64,000 bases of DNA. It comes from an uncultured Pseudomonadales bacterium. Lineage in GTDB: Bacteria > Pseudomonadota > Gammaproteobacteria > Pseudomonadales > Porticoccaceae. Shown piece by piece: positions 29,859 to 38,410 of this stretch. The first letter of the stretch is position 1. Every line of letters begins with the position of its first letter. The notes below the pieces were generated by a model that saw only the letters and a list, made by a program, of their open reading frames with translations, was not told the origin of the DNA and did not search any database. The position numbers were made by a program, and so were the translations under genes. The DNA lies in NCBI GenBank assembly GCA_943846685.1, contig OX044363.1, positions 1,034,001 through 1,098,000 of the forward strand, read 5' to 3'.

Positions 29859-30524
29859 TTACTGTGGTTTTCCCCACAGCTGTTCGAGTCGTTTATCGCG
29901 CCCGCAGCCCCAACGGTAATAGTTGTAGCGTACAGGATTTTTTAAGTAGTAATCTTGATGGTAGTCTTCAGCGGGATAGAACGTACTGGCGGCAGTGATT
30001 TTTGTTGCTATGGGGGCGCCCAAGTTGGCAGTCTCGACAAGGGCCTGCCGGGACTTCTCGGCAGCTAGCTTCTGCTTTTTACTGTGATAGAAAATCTCGC
30101 TGCGGTACTGCTGGCCACGATCGCAGAACTGGCCGCCCCCATCGATGGGGTCAATGCTCTTCCAGAAGTATTCAAGCAGAATCTCATAGCTGGTCTCACT
30201 GCTGTCAAAGATGATTTGCACTCCTTCGGTATGCCCGGTTTTACCCGCTGAAACTTGTTTGTAGGTCGGGTTTTTAAGCTGCCCGCCAATATAGCCAGAG
30301 GTAACGGCAATAACCCCGTCGAGTTTTTCAAAATCACTTTCTGAGCACCAAAAACAGCCGCCGGCAAAGGTGGCAGTCTGATTTTCTGCATAACTTGTGC
30401 TTGTCAGAGTGGTTAGCAGAATGGCTGAGGCCATGGTTGCCAAAAAAGCTCTACGCAGAGCTGTAACCAAATTGACATAAATACGCGGAATAATGTCAGG
30501 AAATAAAAGTGAGTTATTTTTCAT
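29859..30524 (-). CDS. msrA: peptide methionine sulfoxide reductase A, exported form
   Basis: A 221-residue MsrA with the catalytic GGCFWCSES (~residues 55-63) and GYIGG, GQFCDRGQQYRSEI segments. It reduces methionine-S-sulfoxide. An N-terminal hydrophobic stretch (residues ~25-46, LATMASAILLTTLTSTSYA) indicates export, giving a periplasmic repair enzyme instead of the usual cytosolic one. It is convergent with uspE. The start is ATG 30524. Confidence 0.92.
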   Translation of the reverse strand: MKNNSLLFPDIIPRIYVNLVTALRRAFLATMASAILLTTLTSTSYAENQTATFAGGCFWCSESDFEKLDGVIAVTSGYIGGQLKNPTYKQVSAGKTGHTEGVQIIFDSSETSYEILLEYFWKSIDPIDGGGQFCDRGQQYRSEIFYHSKKQKLAAEKSRQALVETANLGAPIATKITAASTFYPAEDYHQDYYLKNPVRYNYYRWGCGRDKRLEQLWGKPQ

Positions 30525-30765
30525 GTTGGGTTTCCTTCCTGTTGAGGGGAAAGTCTATCGAAGAAAATTCGACTTTTTAATAAGTTTTTTCTATACGGTT
30601 GGTCTATGGCTATTGGTTCGACCGTAGAAAAGTCATTAGTTTCCCAAACCTTTGTCAAGTGACAGGGCTTGTCAGGCGGGAGAGATCATTCACTGGTAAT
30701 AAATATTTAAAATTGGCGCTGGCATTTTATAAGAGTCAGCAATTAAAAGGGTTTAAAGGTAAGTT

Positions 30766-31003
30766 ATGAACTTCATAGATGACTTGGGTTTAGATGACAA
30801 TTTTGATGGCAGCACCGCCAGCAATTCAGATGAAAATCTATTTGAAAAAAATGCCTCGTCCGGCACGCAGAAGCATAAGGTTGACTTTCAGGCTGATTCA
30901 CGGCGCAAACTTAGAAGAGCGCCTCGAGGCATCGAGGGTGAAAAAGCAGGCCCAGGACTATGATTTTGATCTGGATTTCGATCTAGATTACGACCTCGAT
31001 TAA
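30766..31003 (+). pseudogene. PA3496-type small protein with a one-base frameshift
   Basis: ATG 30766 begins MNFIDDLGLDDNFDG, with RRKL at 30901-30912; the following frame (from 30913) reads EERLEASRVKKQAQDYDFDL and a repeated Asp-Leu tail. Joining them as RRKL-EERLEA requires removal of one base near 30910-30913 and gives ~78 residues resembling the short PA3496-type putative envelope integrity proteins (R-R-x-L-E-x-x-L-E core, acidic tail). Alternatively a real short 65-residue product. The single extra base may be a sequence error. Confidence 0.6.
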
Positions 31004-31142
31004 GCTCTGGGTGAACAGTTGAATCAATGCTTGCCGATCAAAACTCTGAGGCGGTTAAACCACTCTGTTTTTTAGCAACATTTGCACGCCTTTTTTGGCA
31101 TAATAGCTGACCAAGAAACCTCATTGAGCTCGGGAAATTCTG

Positions 31143-32468
31143 TTGCCGCATTCACCCCTTCTAAAAGTTGAGAGTCTCGCCTTTGAGCGCGACGACAACT
31201 GTCTGCTTGAAAATGTTAATCTGAGCCTTAACAGCGGCGAGATAGTGCAGATTGAAGGCGCCAATGGCAGTGGTAAAACAACCCTGTTGCGACTGCTGAC
31301 CAGCGCCCTGGAACCCAGTGCGGGAAAGATACTCTACAACGGCAGCCCAATTGCCGACTGCCGTTATCAATATCTCTCCGATATGCTCTATATCGGTCAT
31401 CAGCCAGCGGTAAAATTAACCCTCACCGCAGAGGAAAATTTGCGCTGGATGGTCAACAGTTCAGCAAAAACTAATCAGCTATCAATTGCTCAGGCACTGG
31501 CTGAGGTGGGTCTAGCCGGTTACAGCGATATTCCCTGTTACACACTCTCCGCGGGTCAACACCGCCGAGTGGCACTGGCGCGTTTATTAATCAGTGAAGC
31601 CGCGCTCTGGTATCTCGATGAGCCATTCACGGCCATCGACAAACAGGGGGTGAGCTTTTTAGAGGCCCGCCTGCAGGAACACCTCAATCGTGGTGGTGCC
31701 GTCGTTCTATCCAGTCACCAAGATCTGGGCCTTAACAATCTGCGTAAATACAGTTTGAATGCGCCGAGCAGGGCAGGTGCAATAATGGCCAGCTCCGTTA
31801 ATAGTGGTTTCCTTGCCTGGTTACGACGCGACCTGTTATTGGCTTACAGACGACGTGGCGAAGCCGCTAGCCCGCTAGTGTTTTTTGTCATGGTTTCAAC
31901 CCTGATCCCTCTCGGCTTAACCCCCGAGTCGGCGCGACTGGCAGAAGTTGCCGCTGGGATGATCTGGGTAATGGCCCTATTGGCAACGCTGTTATCGGTC
32001 GACGGTTTATTTGCCAGTGATTATCAGGATGGCTCTCTGGAGCAGCTTTTAATCACCCCGCAGTTACTGCCGATGCCACTGCTGGGTAAAATTACCGCAC
32101 ACTGGTTAACAACCGGTCTGCCCCTAACACTGGTTTCGCCGCTGCTGGGGCTGATGTTATCGCTGCCGGCCAGCGGCTACCTGCCAATGATTTGCAGTCT
32201 GGCTCTGGGCACAGCCTGTCTGAGTTTAACCGGTGCTGTGGGAGCGGCTTTGACCGTATCCCTGCGCAAGGGCGGCCTGTTGTTGTCGCTGCTAGTGATG
32301 CCGCTGTATATGCCAGTGATTATATTTGGCACAGCCACAGTCACCTATGCCATTGATGGGCTTAACTGGCTGCCACCACTGGCCATACTTGGGGCGCTAT
32401 TTGCAGCCTCTGTAGCACTTTGCCCACTGGCTGCGGCCGGTGCGCTGCGCATTACTAGCGCCAATTAA
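31143..32468 (+). CDS. ccmA-ccmB: heme exporter ATPase CcmA fused in frame to permease CcmB
   Basis: A 441-residue frame from TTG 31143. Residues 1-214 are CcmA: Walker A GANGSGKTTLL, signature LSAGQHRRVALARL, Walker B LWYLDEPF. Residues 215-441 (from Met codon 31785) are CcmB with about six hydrophobic helices (ARRD-LLLAYRRRGE start). Both form the CcmABCD-complex that releases holo-CcmE. The junction contains TAATG (31783-31787), the overlap used by other gene pairs in this operon, but the stop is out of frame. The fusion could therefore be a one-base indel artefact in the end of ccmA or a real fusion. Confidence 0.9.
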   Translation: MPHSPLLKVESLAFERDDNCLLENVNLSLNSGEIVQIEGANGSGKTTLLRLLTSALEPSAGKILYNGSPIADCRYQYLSDMLYIGHQPAVKLTLTAEENLRWMVNSSAKTNQLSIAQALAEVGLAGYSDIPCYTLSAGQHRRVALARLLISEAALWYLDEPFTAIDKQGVSFLEARLQEHLNRGGAVVLSSHQDLGLNNLRKYSLNAPSRAGAIMASSVNSGFLAWLRRDLLLAYRRRGEAASPLVFFVMVSTLIPLGLTPESARLAEVAAGMIWVMALLATLLSVDGLFASDYQDGSLEQLLITPQLLPMPLLGKITAHWLTTGLPLTLVSPLLGLMLSLPASGYLPMICSLALGTACLSLTGAVGAALTVSLRKGGLLLSLLVMPLYMPVIIFGTATVTYAIDGLNWLPPLAILGALFAASVALCPLAAAGALRITSAN

Positions 32469-32482
32469 CCAAAGGAAAAGAT

Positions 32483-33259
32483 ATGAGTTGGCAATGGTTT
32501 CACCGTCTTGGATCACCGCGTTGGTTTTATCACAATAGTGCGCGCTGGTTGGCCTGGCTGTGCCCGATCGCCGCAGCTGTCGTATTGGGTGGACTGGTCT
32601 GGGGGCTGGCGATTGCCCCTGAAGATGCCAAGCAGGGCAATAGTTTCCGAATTATCTACCTTCATGTTCCCGCTTCATTTTTAGCGTTGGCTGGCTACTA
32701 CATTATGGCCATTGCCGGTGCCGTGGGCCTAATCTGGAAAATGAAACTCTCATATATGGTGATGAAATCCGCCGCGCCAATTGGTGCCGCCCTGACATTT
32801 ATCGCCCTGTTTAGCGGAGCCATCTGGGGTAAACCCACCTGGGGAACTTACTGGGTTTGGGATGCGCGAATTACTTCCATGTTGATACTGCTGTTTTTGT
32901 ATCTCGGCGTGATGGCCCTGCAATACGCCTATCACAGCATCGATGCTGCCAGTAAAGCTGGCGCAATACTCGGGTTGGTTGGCACCGTTAATATTCCAAT
33001 TATCTATAAGTCAGTGGACTGGTGGTACACCTTGCATCAGCCAGCGACAATCAAATTTACCTCCGCACCCAGTATGCATCCGGATATGTTCCAGCCGCTG
33101 CTGGTGATGATAGTTGGCTTCTATTTGTTTTATGCCGTGGCACTAATACTCCACACCCGCAGCGAAATACTCCGCCGCGAGCGCAAAACCAGCTGGGTGC
33201 GCGAACTGCTAAACGAAAAAAACCAAGATGTGGCCGATAAAAAGGTTGGGAAGAGCTAA
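32483..33259 (+). CDS. ccmC: heme exporter protein CcmC
   Basis: A 258-residue membrane protein with six helices and the tryptophan-rich WGKPTWGTYWVWDARITS segment (~residues 114-130) that holds heme, between the two conserved His positions (YLHVPAS and LHQPATIK). It loads heme onto CcmE. It sits 14 bp after ccmB and overlaps nothing; ccmD follows 4 bp later. Confidence 0.95.
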   Translation: MSWQWFHRLGSPRWFYHNSARWLAWLCPIAAAVVLGGLVWGLAIAPEDAKQGNSFRIIYLHVPASFLALAGYYIMAIAGAVGLIWKMKLSYMVMKSAAPIGAALTFIALFSGAIWGKPTWGTYWVWDARITSMLILLFLYLGVMALQYAYHSIDAASKAGAILGLVGTVNIPIIYKSVDWWYTLHQPATIKFTSAPSMHPDMFQPLLVMIVGFYLFYAVALILHTRSEILRRERKTSWVRELLNEKNQDVADKKVGKS

Positions 33260-33263
33260 AGCT

Positions 33264-33479
33264 ATGAAAATGTACTTTGCGAGTTTTCAAGATTTACTGA
33301 CAATGGATGGCCATGGTATCTATGTCTGGTCGACAGTCATTGTCACCTTATTAATCATGATCTGGCTATTGGTCGCGCCCATCCTCAGTCGCCGTGCGCT
33401 GCTTAAAGAGGTTGCCAGAGATATTCTGCGCGAGCGCGCCCGTCAAACATCGCCGACAAATACTCAGGGAGAGAGCTAA
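33264..33479 (+). CDS. ccmD: CcmD, heme exporter small subunit
   Basis: A 71-residue single-helix protein starting at ATG 33264 (MKMYFASFQDLLTMDGHGIYVWS). The DLLTMDGHG segment and basic tail are typical of CcmD. It supports release of holo-CcmE from CcmAB. A longer upstream frame extension overlaps ccmC and is rejected. Stop overlaps ccmE start. Confidence 0.9.
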   Translation: MKMYFASFQDLLTMDGHGIYVWSTVIVTLLIMIWLLVAPILSRRALLKEVARDILRERARQTSPTNTQGES

Positions 33480-33985
33480 TGCATCCACTGCGTAAACAGC
33501 GCCTACAGCTAGTTATTTTGATTGTTGTCGCCACCACTATTGTCGTTGGTTTGGTGCTTTATATGCTGCGTGAAAACGGCAACTTCTTCTACACCCCGGA
33601 GCAGATTATTTCCGGTGAAGCGCCACAGGGTGTCTATCTGCGCGCCGGAGGTATGGTCGTTGATGGTAGCCTAAAGCGAGCCGACGATTCACTCTGGGTA
33701 CAGTTTCAAATTACCGATGGTGTAGAGAATCTGACCGTCGAACACACCGGCATACTGCCAGATCTATTTACCGAAGGTGAAGCGGCGATAGCCTCTGGAA
33801 CAGTCGATGAAAATTTAGTTTTGCAGGCCACCGAGATACTTGCCAAGCACGACGAAAATTACACGCCTCCCGAAGTTGCTGAGGCTATGAATGAAGCCTA
33901 TCAGCGCAAGCAGGAAGCACTTGATGGTGAGTCTAGTAAAGAGCTTGCTGGTGAGAAAAAATACTATTTGGATAATACAAAATGA
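33479..33985 (+). CDS. ccmE: cytochrome c maturation heme chaperone CcmE
   Basis: A 168-residue CcmE with an N-terminal anchor helix and an OB-fold. The heme-binding His lies in AKHDENY (~residue 121-127), followed by the PEV.EAM tail. It carries heme covalently from CcmC to CcmF/H. ATG 33479 overlaps the ccmD stop. Confidence 0.96.
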   Translation: MHPLRKQRLQLVILIVVATTIVVGLVLYMLRENGNFFYTPEQIISGEAPQGVYLRAGGMVVDGSLKRADDSLWVQFQITDGVENLTVEHTGILPDLFTEGEAAIASGTVDENLVLQATEILAKHDENYTPPEVAEAMNEAYQRKQEALDGESSKELAGEKKYYLDNTK

Positions 33986-35994
33986 CAGCAGAGCTAGGTC
34001 ATGGAGCACTTATAGTCGCGCTATGTCTGGCGGTAATTCAGGCGATTGTCCCTATGGTTGGGTCATTTGCCGGATACCGCTCATGGATGCGCCTTGGTCA
34101 TTCACTGGCGCTGGGGCAGTTTGTACTTTTAGCCATCTCCTTTGCCTGTCTGGCTAACGCCTTTTTACAAGATGACTTCAGCCTGCAATACGTGGCCGAC
34201 AACTCCAACACCTTACTTCCCGATCATTTCAAGTTTAGTGCCGTCTGGGGTGCCCACGAGGGTTCGCTGCTGCTCTGGGCGTTGATACTGGCCGGCTGGA
34301 CCGCTGCAGTAGCACTCTGTAGTCGTCATCTTCCGCTGGTTTTATCGGCGCGCGTGCTATCAATTCTGGGTGCAATCGCCGTTGGTTTCGGTCTGTTTTT
34401 ACTGCTGACCTCAAATCCGTTTGCGCGTATTTTGCCATTCTCTCCCGTCGAGGGAGGTGACCTAAACCCGCTGTTACAGGATATTGGTCTGATCATCCAT
34501 CCGCCGATGCTCTATATGGGTTATGTGGGTTTTGCTGTGCCTTTCGCCTTTGCGGTTGCAGCTTTAATTGGTGGTCAGTTTGACAGTGCCTGGGCGCGTT
34601 GGTCGAGACCCTGGATCAATACCGCATGGGTGTTTTTAACCATAGGTATAACCCTCGGAAGTTGGTGGGCCTACTACGAATTAGGTTGGGGCGGCTGGTG
34701 GTTCTGGGATCCGGTAGAGAATGCCTCCTTTATGCCATGGTTGGTGGGAACTGCATTGGTTCACAGTATCTCCGCCACGGAAAAGCGCGGCGTATTCCGC
34801 AGTTGGACATTGCTGCTCGCTATTCTGGCCTTCTCCCTAAGTCTGCTCGGAACCTTTTTGGTGCGCTCCGGCGTGCTGACCTCAGTGCATGCTTTCGCCA
34901 GTGATCCTGAGCGCGGGGTATTTATTCTCGCCTTTCTGGGTTTGGTAGTTGGTGGTTCGCTGCTGCTATTTGCTCTGCGCGGCCCGGCGATGCGCAAAGA
35001 CGCTATGGATAAACAGCCTGAGACCGCAACTTACAGTGCCTGGTCACGGGAAATGCATCTGCTGTTCAATAATATCTTGCTGGTTACCGCCACCGCGATG
35101 ATTCTGATCGGTACCCTCTACCCATTGATTGCCGATGTTTTAAATATGGGGAAAATCTCGGTTGGCCCCCCGTACTTTAACTTTTTCTTTGTGCCGTTGA
35201 CCCTCGGTTTAATGGTTGCTATGGGCTTTGCCGTTTTCAGCCGCTGGAAAAAAACCGATGCTCAGATGCTGCGCCAAAAAGGTGTGATGCCGGCAATAAT
35301 TAGTCTTCTCGCGGGCTTAATACTACCGCTGTTTTTGGTCGAGGAAATATCTCTGGCCAGCTATTCTATTACCGCTGTTATTACGCTTAGTATTAGTCTG
35401 TGGGTAGTGACTATGAGCGCCGAAGATCTTTGGCAAAAGCTCAGTCATGGTGGTTTTAAAATCACCAATGTTAAAAAACTCTCGGCCAGTTACTGGGGCA
35501 TGTTGTGCGCCCATATTGGCATTGCAGTTTGCGCCATAGGTGTGGGTCTCAGCACTGTCTATGATGAGCAGAAAGATGTTCGTATGGTGCCCGGCGACAA
35601 GCAGATAGTCGCTGGTTATGAATTTATATTTGATCGTTTAGACGCTGTGCAGGGACCAAACTATACCGCCAGTCGTGGACAGGTATCGGTATTTAAAAAC
35701 GCACAGTTAGTGTCGGTATTGCACCCTGAGAAACGCAATTACAGCGCCCGCAATCAAGTGATGACCGAAGCGGACATAGATGCCCGTCTCAGTCGAGATA
35801 TCTATGTATCACTTGGCGAGCCCTTAAAAGGCGATGCCTGGGCAATTCGCCTGTATGTAAAACCGTTTGTACGCTGCATCTGGCTGGGCGGTATATTGCT
35901 CAGTCTCGGTGGTTTGCTGACGGTCTTGGATAAACGTTATCGCCGCCGTCGGGTTAAGAAGGACCCTACGACCAAAGGAGCAGTCACTGTATGA
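33982..35994 (+). CDS. ccmF: heme lyase CcmF
   Basis: A 670-residue polytopic protein with the WGAHEGSLLLW segment (~residues 90-100), the tryptophan motif WWAYYELGWGGWWFWDPVE, and about fifteen hydrophobic segments. It attaches heme to apocytochrome c in the periplasm together with CcmH and CcmI. Starts 3 bp before the ccmE stop. Confidence 0.97.
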   Translation: MTAELGHGALIVALCLAVIQAIVPMVGSFAGYRSWMRLGHSLALGQFVLLAISFACLANAFLQDDFSLQYVADNSNTLLPDHFKFSAVWGAHEGSLLLWALILAGWTAAVALCSRHLPLVLSARVLSILGAIAVGFGLFLLLTSNPFARILPFSPVEGGDLNPLLQDIGLIIHPPMLYMGYVGFAVPFAFAVAALIGGQFDSAWARWSRPWINTAWVFLTIGITLGSWWAYYELGWGGWWFWDPVENASFMPWLVGTALVHSISATEKRGVFRSWTLLLAILAFSLSLLGTFLVRSGVLTSVHAFASDPERGVFILAFLGLVVGGSLLLFALRGPAMRKDAMDKQPETATYSAWSREMHLLFNNILLVTATAMILIGTLYPLIADVLNMGKISVGPPYFNFFFVPLTLGLMVAMGFAVFSRWKKTDAQMLRQKGVMPAIISLLAGLILPLFLVEEISLASYSITAVITLSISLWVVTMSAEDLWQKLSHGGFKITNVKKLSASYWGMLCAHIGIAVCAIGVGLSTVYDEQKDVRMVPGDKQIVAGYEFIFDRLDAVQGPNYTASRGQVSVFKNAQLVSVLHPEKRNYSARNQVMTEADIDARLSRDIYVSLGEPLKGDAWAIRLYVKPFVRCIWLGGILLSLGGLLTVLDKRYRRRRVKKDPTTKGAVTV

Positions 35995-36548
35995 ACAGAT
36001 TAGCACTCTTTATCCCGCTGATACTCTGTATAGCGCTGGGCGCATTTTTATTTTCCAGTCTCGACAAAGACCCTCAGGAACTTCCATCGGCATTGGTCAG
36101 CCAACCTTTTCCCAATTTTGCTCTGGAAGAACTCAACGACCCTGAGCGGTTGGTCAGCAGTGCAGACTTCCGCGGTGAAAGCCAAAATGGACAGGTGGTC
36201 TTGGTTAATATCTGGGCGACCTGGTGTTTTGCCTGCCGCATTGAACATCCCTACTTAAACGGTCTGGCAGAACAGGGCGTTGCGATTATTGGTCTCAACT
36301 ACAAAGATAATCGACTGCTGGCACAGCAGTGGTTAGCAGAGCGCGGCGATCCCTACCAGATGACTATTTTTGATCCTCAGGGAACACTCGGAATTGATCT
36401 CGGTGTCTACGGCGCACCGGAAACCTATCTGGTAGATGCTCAGGGAATTATTCGCCATCGCCGAGTGGGCGTTGTTGACGAGCGAATCTGGAATAAAGAA
36501 TTCCGCGATCTCTATAACCAGTTAGTGGAACAAGCCAGTGGTGAATAA
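35991..36548 (+). CDS. ccmG: thiol:disulfide interchange protein CcmG/DsbE
   Basis: A 185-residue thioredoxin-like protein with N-terminal membrane anchor and the active site WATWCFACR (CxxC, ~residues 78-84), instead of the usual WCxxC with V/P in between; the FA pair is slightly unusual. It reduces the CxxCH thiols of apocytochrome c. Overlaps ccmF by 4 bp. Confidence 0.95.
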   Translation: MNRLALFIPLILCIALGAFLFSSLDKDPQELPSALVSQPFPNFALEELNDPERLVSSADFRGESQNGQVVLVNIWATWCFACRIEHPYLNGLAEQGVAIIGLNYKDNRLLAQQWLAERGDPYQMTIFDPQGTLGIDLGVYGAPETYLVDAQGIIRHRRVGVVDERIWNKEFRDLYNQLVEQASGE

Positions 36549-37035
36549 ACTTTGCTTAGGTCTATTATTATTGATCTCCTGCGAATTGTTCGCCAGCGCA
36601 GATGTAGTCGAGTTTTCTGATGAAGAGCTGCGTCCGCGCTACCAGCAGCTAATCGCAGAATTGCGCTGCCCAAAATGTCAAAATCAAAATCTCGCCGACT
36701 CTAACTCGCCTATCTCTGTGGATCTGCGTCGACAGGTACAGCGCTTGCTGGAAGAGGGCATGAGCAACCAACAGATTAAGGCCTATCTCACCAGTCGTTA
36801 CTCAGACTTTATACTCTACCGACCACAGGTTAAGCAAAACACCTGGTTTCTGTGGATCGCGCCAATAGCGCTACTGCTCTTGGGGCTATTGATTTTATAT
36901 CGAATCTCCCAGCGTCAGAAAAGCACTGTTCCATTAGATAAACCGGTTGAAGAGCCAGCTAAAGAAACTCTTAGCTCCGACGATCAGCTGCGCTTGCGAG
37001 AGCTTTTGAAAAACACCAATGGAGACTCGAATTAA
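36538..37035 (+). CDS. ccmH: cytochrome c maturation protein CcmH (N-terminal, thioredoxin-like reductant)
   Basis: A 165-residue protein starting with GTG (36538 or 36541). Signal sequence, then the redox motif LRCPKCQNQN (LRCxxC, ~residues 43-49), and a C-terminal transmembrane helix. It accepts apocytochrome c thiols with CcmG. It overlaps the ccmG end by about 8-11 bp and its stop overlaps ccmI. Confidence 0.95.
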   Translation: MVNKLCLGLLLLISCELFASADVVEFSDEELRPRYQQLIAELRCPKCQNQNLADSNSPISVDLRRQVQRLLEEGMSNQQIKAYLTSRYSDFILYRPQVKQNTWFLWIAPIALLLLGLLILYRISQRQKSTVPLDKPVEEPAKETLSSDDQLRLRELLKNTNGDSN

Positions 37036-38231
37036 TGAATTTGTGGTTGGGAATAACATTAATCTTAATTGTCGCCGGTGGCTTTCTTGCCTACCCCTTT
37101 TTTTTTCGCCGCGCTGAAGACCCATCCAACCAGTCACAGCAGGCCAATGTAGATATATTCCGCGACCAGCAAAATCAATATCAGCAACAGCTCGAGCGCA
37201 GTGAAATTAGCCAGCAGCAGTATGCAGCAATGCTCGCCGAAGCCGAACAGCTTCTACTCAGTAATACCGCTATTACCCAAGCTGAAAAGAAAAGTAAGCC
37301 GGGCCTATGGATGCTGCCGATTCTGGTTATCATTATCCCCCTTGCAACCCTGTGGATGTATCAGTCATTAGGTGCCAGCGCCGACGAGCAGATCGCAGAA
37401 AAACTGACCGCTAACGCCGCGACCAATGCCGGACAGCAAATGGCCTGGGACAGCGAGTTGATAACCCTGATTGCCGAGCGCGTTAAACAGCGCCCAAACA
37501 ATGTTTACTACTGGACTATTCTCGCTCAAGAAGCTGTGTCTCGCGGTGATATGCCCGCCGCTGCAGAATACTTTTCCCAGTCCATAAGAATTGAACCCAG
37601 AGAGAGCTACCTGCTTGGTCAGTATGCCCAGGCACTGTTTTTTGCCGAAGGCAATCAATTTACCCAGCCGGTCAATACCGCGTTGGATAACGCCTTTGCC
37701 GTGGACTCATCTAACCAGACCGTGCTCGGCCTAAAAGGCATTCAGGCATTTGAAGGTCAGGATCATAAGCTAGCGATCAGTTACTGGCAGGGTGCGATGC
37801 AGCAGTTGAATCCATCTAGCAGAGACTGGCAGGCCCTGCAAAGCGGTATTCAAAAAGCCCAGCAATTAAGTGGTGATACGCCCACTGCAAACCTGTCCGT
37901 AGCACTGAGCATTGCCAACAATATTGAATTCACCGCCGAGCAAGTGGTGTTTGTTGCTGTGGTTGCTGCCGATGGCCCCCCAATGCCCATCGCCGCGCGC
38001 AAAGTCGTTGCCAGTCAGCTGCCGATCAATATCCAGCTCAGTGATAACGATGCACTGATGGCCGGTCGCAGCCTCTCTGCTGCAGGCCAGGTTCGTGTCG
38101 TCGCCAGACTCTCCACATCCGGCACTGCAAACCCTCAGGCCGGTGATTGGGAAGCGACCAGTGAAGTTATTGAGATAACTCAAGAGACGCAAAACCTCGA
38201 ACTCAATATTTCTCAACAGCGGGCGCACTAG
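37035..38231 (+). CDS. ccmI: cytochrome c maturation protein CcmI (TPR apocytochrome chaperone)
   Basis: A 398-residue protein with two N-terminal membrane helices (~3-20 and ~95-112), a TPR region (~150-290, with PNNVYYWTILAQEAVSRGD and repeats of AEYFSQSIRIEP), and a periplasmic beta-rich tail. It binds apocytochrome c C-termini and presents them to CcmFH. Last gene of the ccm operon. Confidence 0.9.
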   Translation: MNLWLGITLILIVAGGFLAYPFFFRRAEDPSNQSQQANVDIFRDQQNQYQQQLERSEISQQQYAAMLAEAEQLLLSNTAITQAEKKSKPGLWMLPILVIIIPLATLWMYQSLGASADEQIAEKLTANAATNAGQQMAWDSELITLIAERVKQRPNNVYYWTILAQEAVSRGDMPAAAEYFSQSIRIEPRESYLLGQYAQALFFAEGNQFTQPVNTALDNAFAVDSSNQTVLGLKGIQAFEGQDHKLAISYWQGAMQQLNPSSRDWQALQSGIQKAQQLSGDTPTANLSVALSIANNIEFTAEQVVFVAVVAADGPPMPIAARKVVASQLPINIQLSDNDALMAGRSLSAAGQVRVVARLSTSGTANPQAGDWEATSEVIEITQETQNLELNISQQRAH

Positions 38232-38287
38232 CTGCTCGCTTTTTCCACAGCACTCCATGATCTGAATCAATCGCAGACCAGCTGCCG

Positions 38288-38311
38288 TTGAAAATCTTTT
38301 TGCCGTCCCCA
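38288..38311 (+). promoter_or_regulatory. sigma-32-like heat-shock promoter of clpB
   Basis: TTGAAA (38288-38293) and CCCC followed by AAATA (38307-38315) are 13 bp apart, close to the sigma-32 consensus CTTGAAA-N(11-16)-CCCCATNT. The start codon of clpB is about 100 bp downstream. The -10 match is partial (CCCCAAATA). Confidence 0.6.
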
Positions 38312-38410
38312 AATAAACTATTAAGAAAGACTATTAATTAAAAGCTTGTTATTAAAAGCTTAGTTATTTCAGAGTCATATAATTTGAAAAATTAGTTTGA
38401 GAGGCGAACC

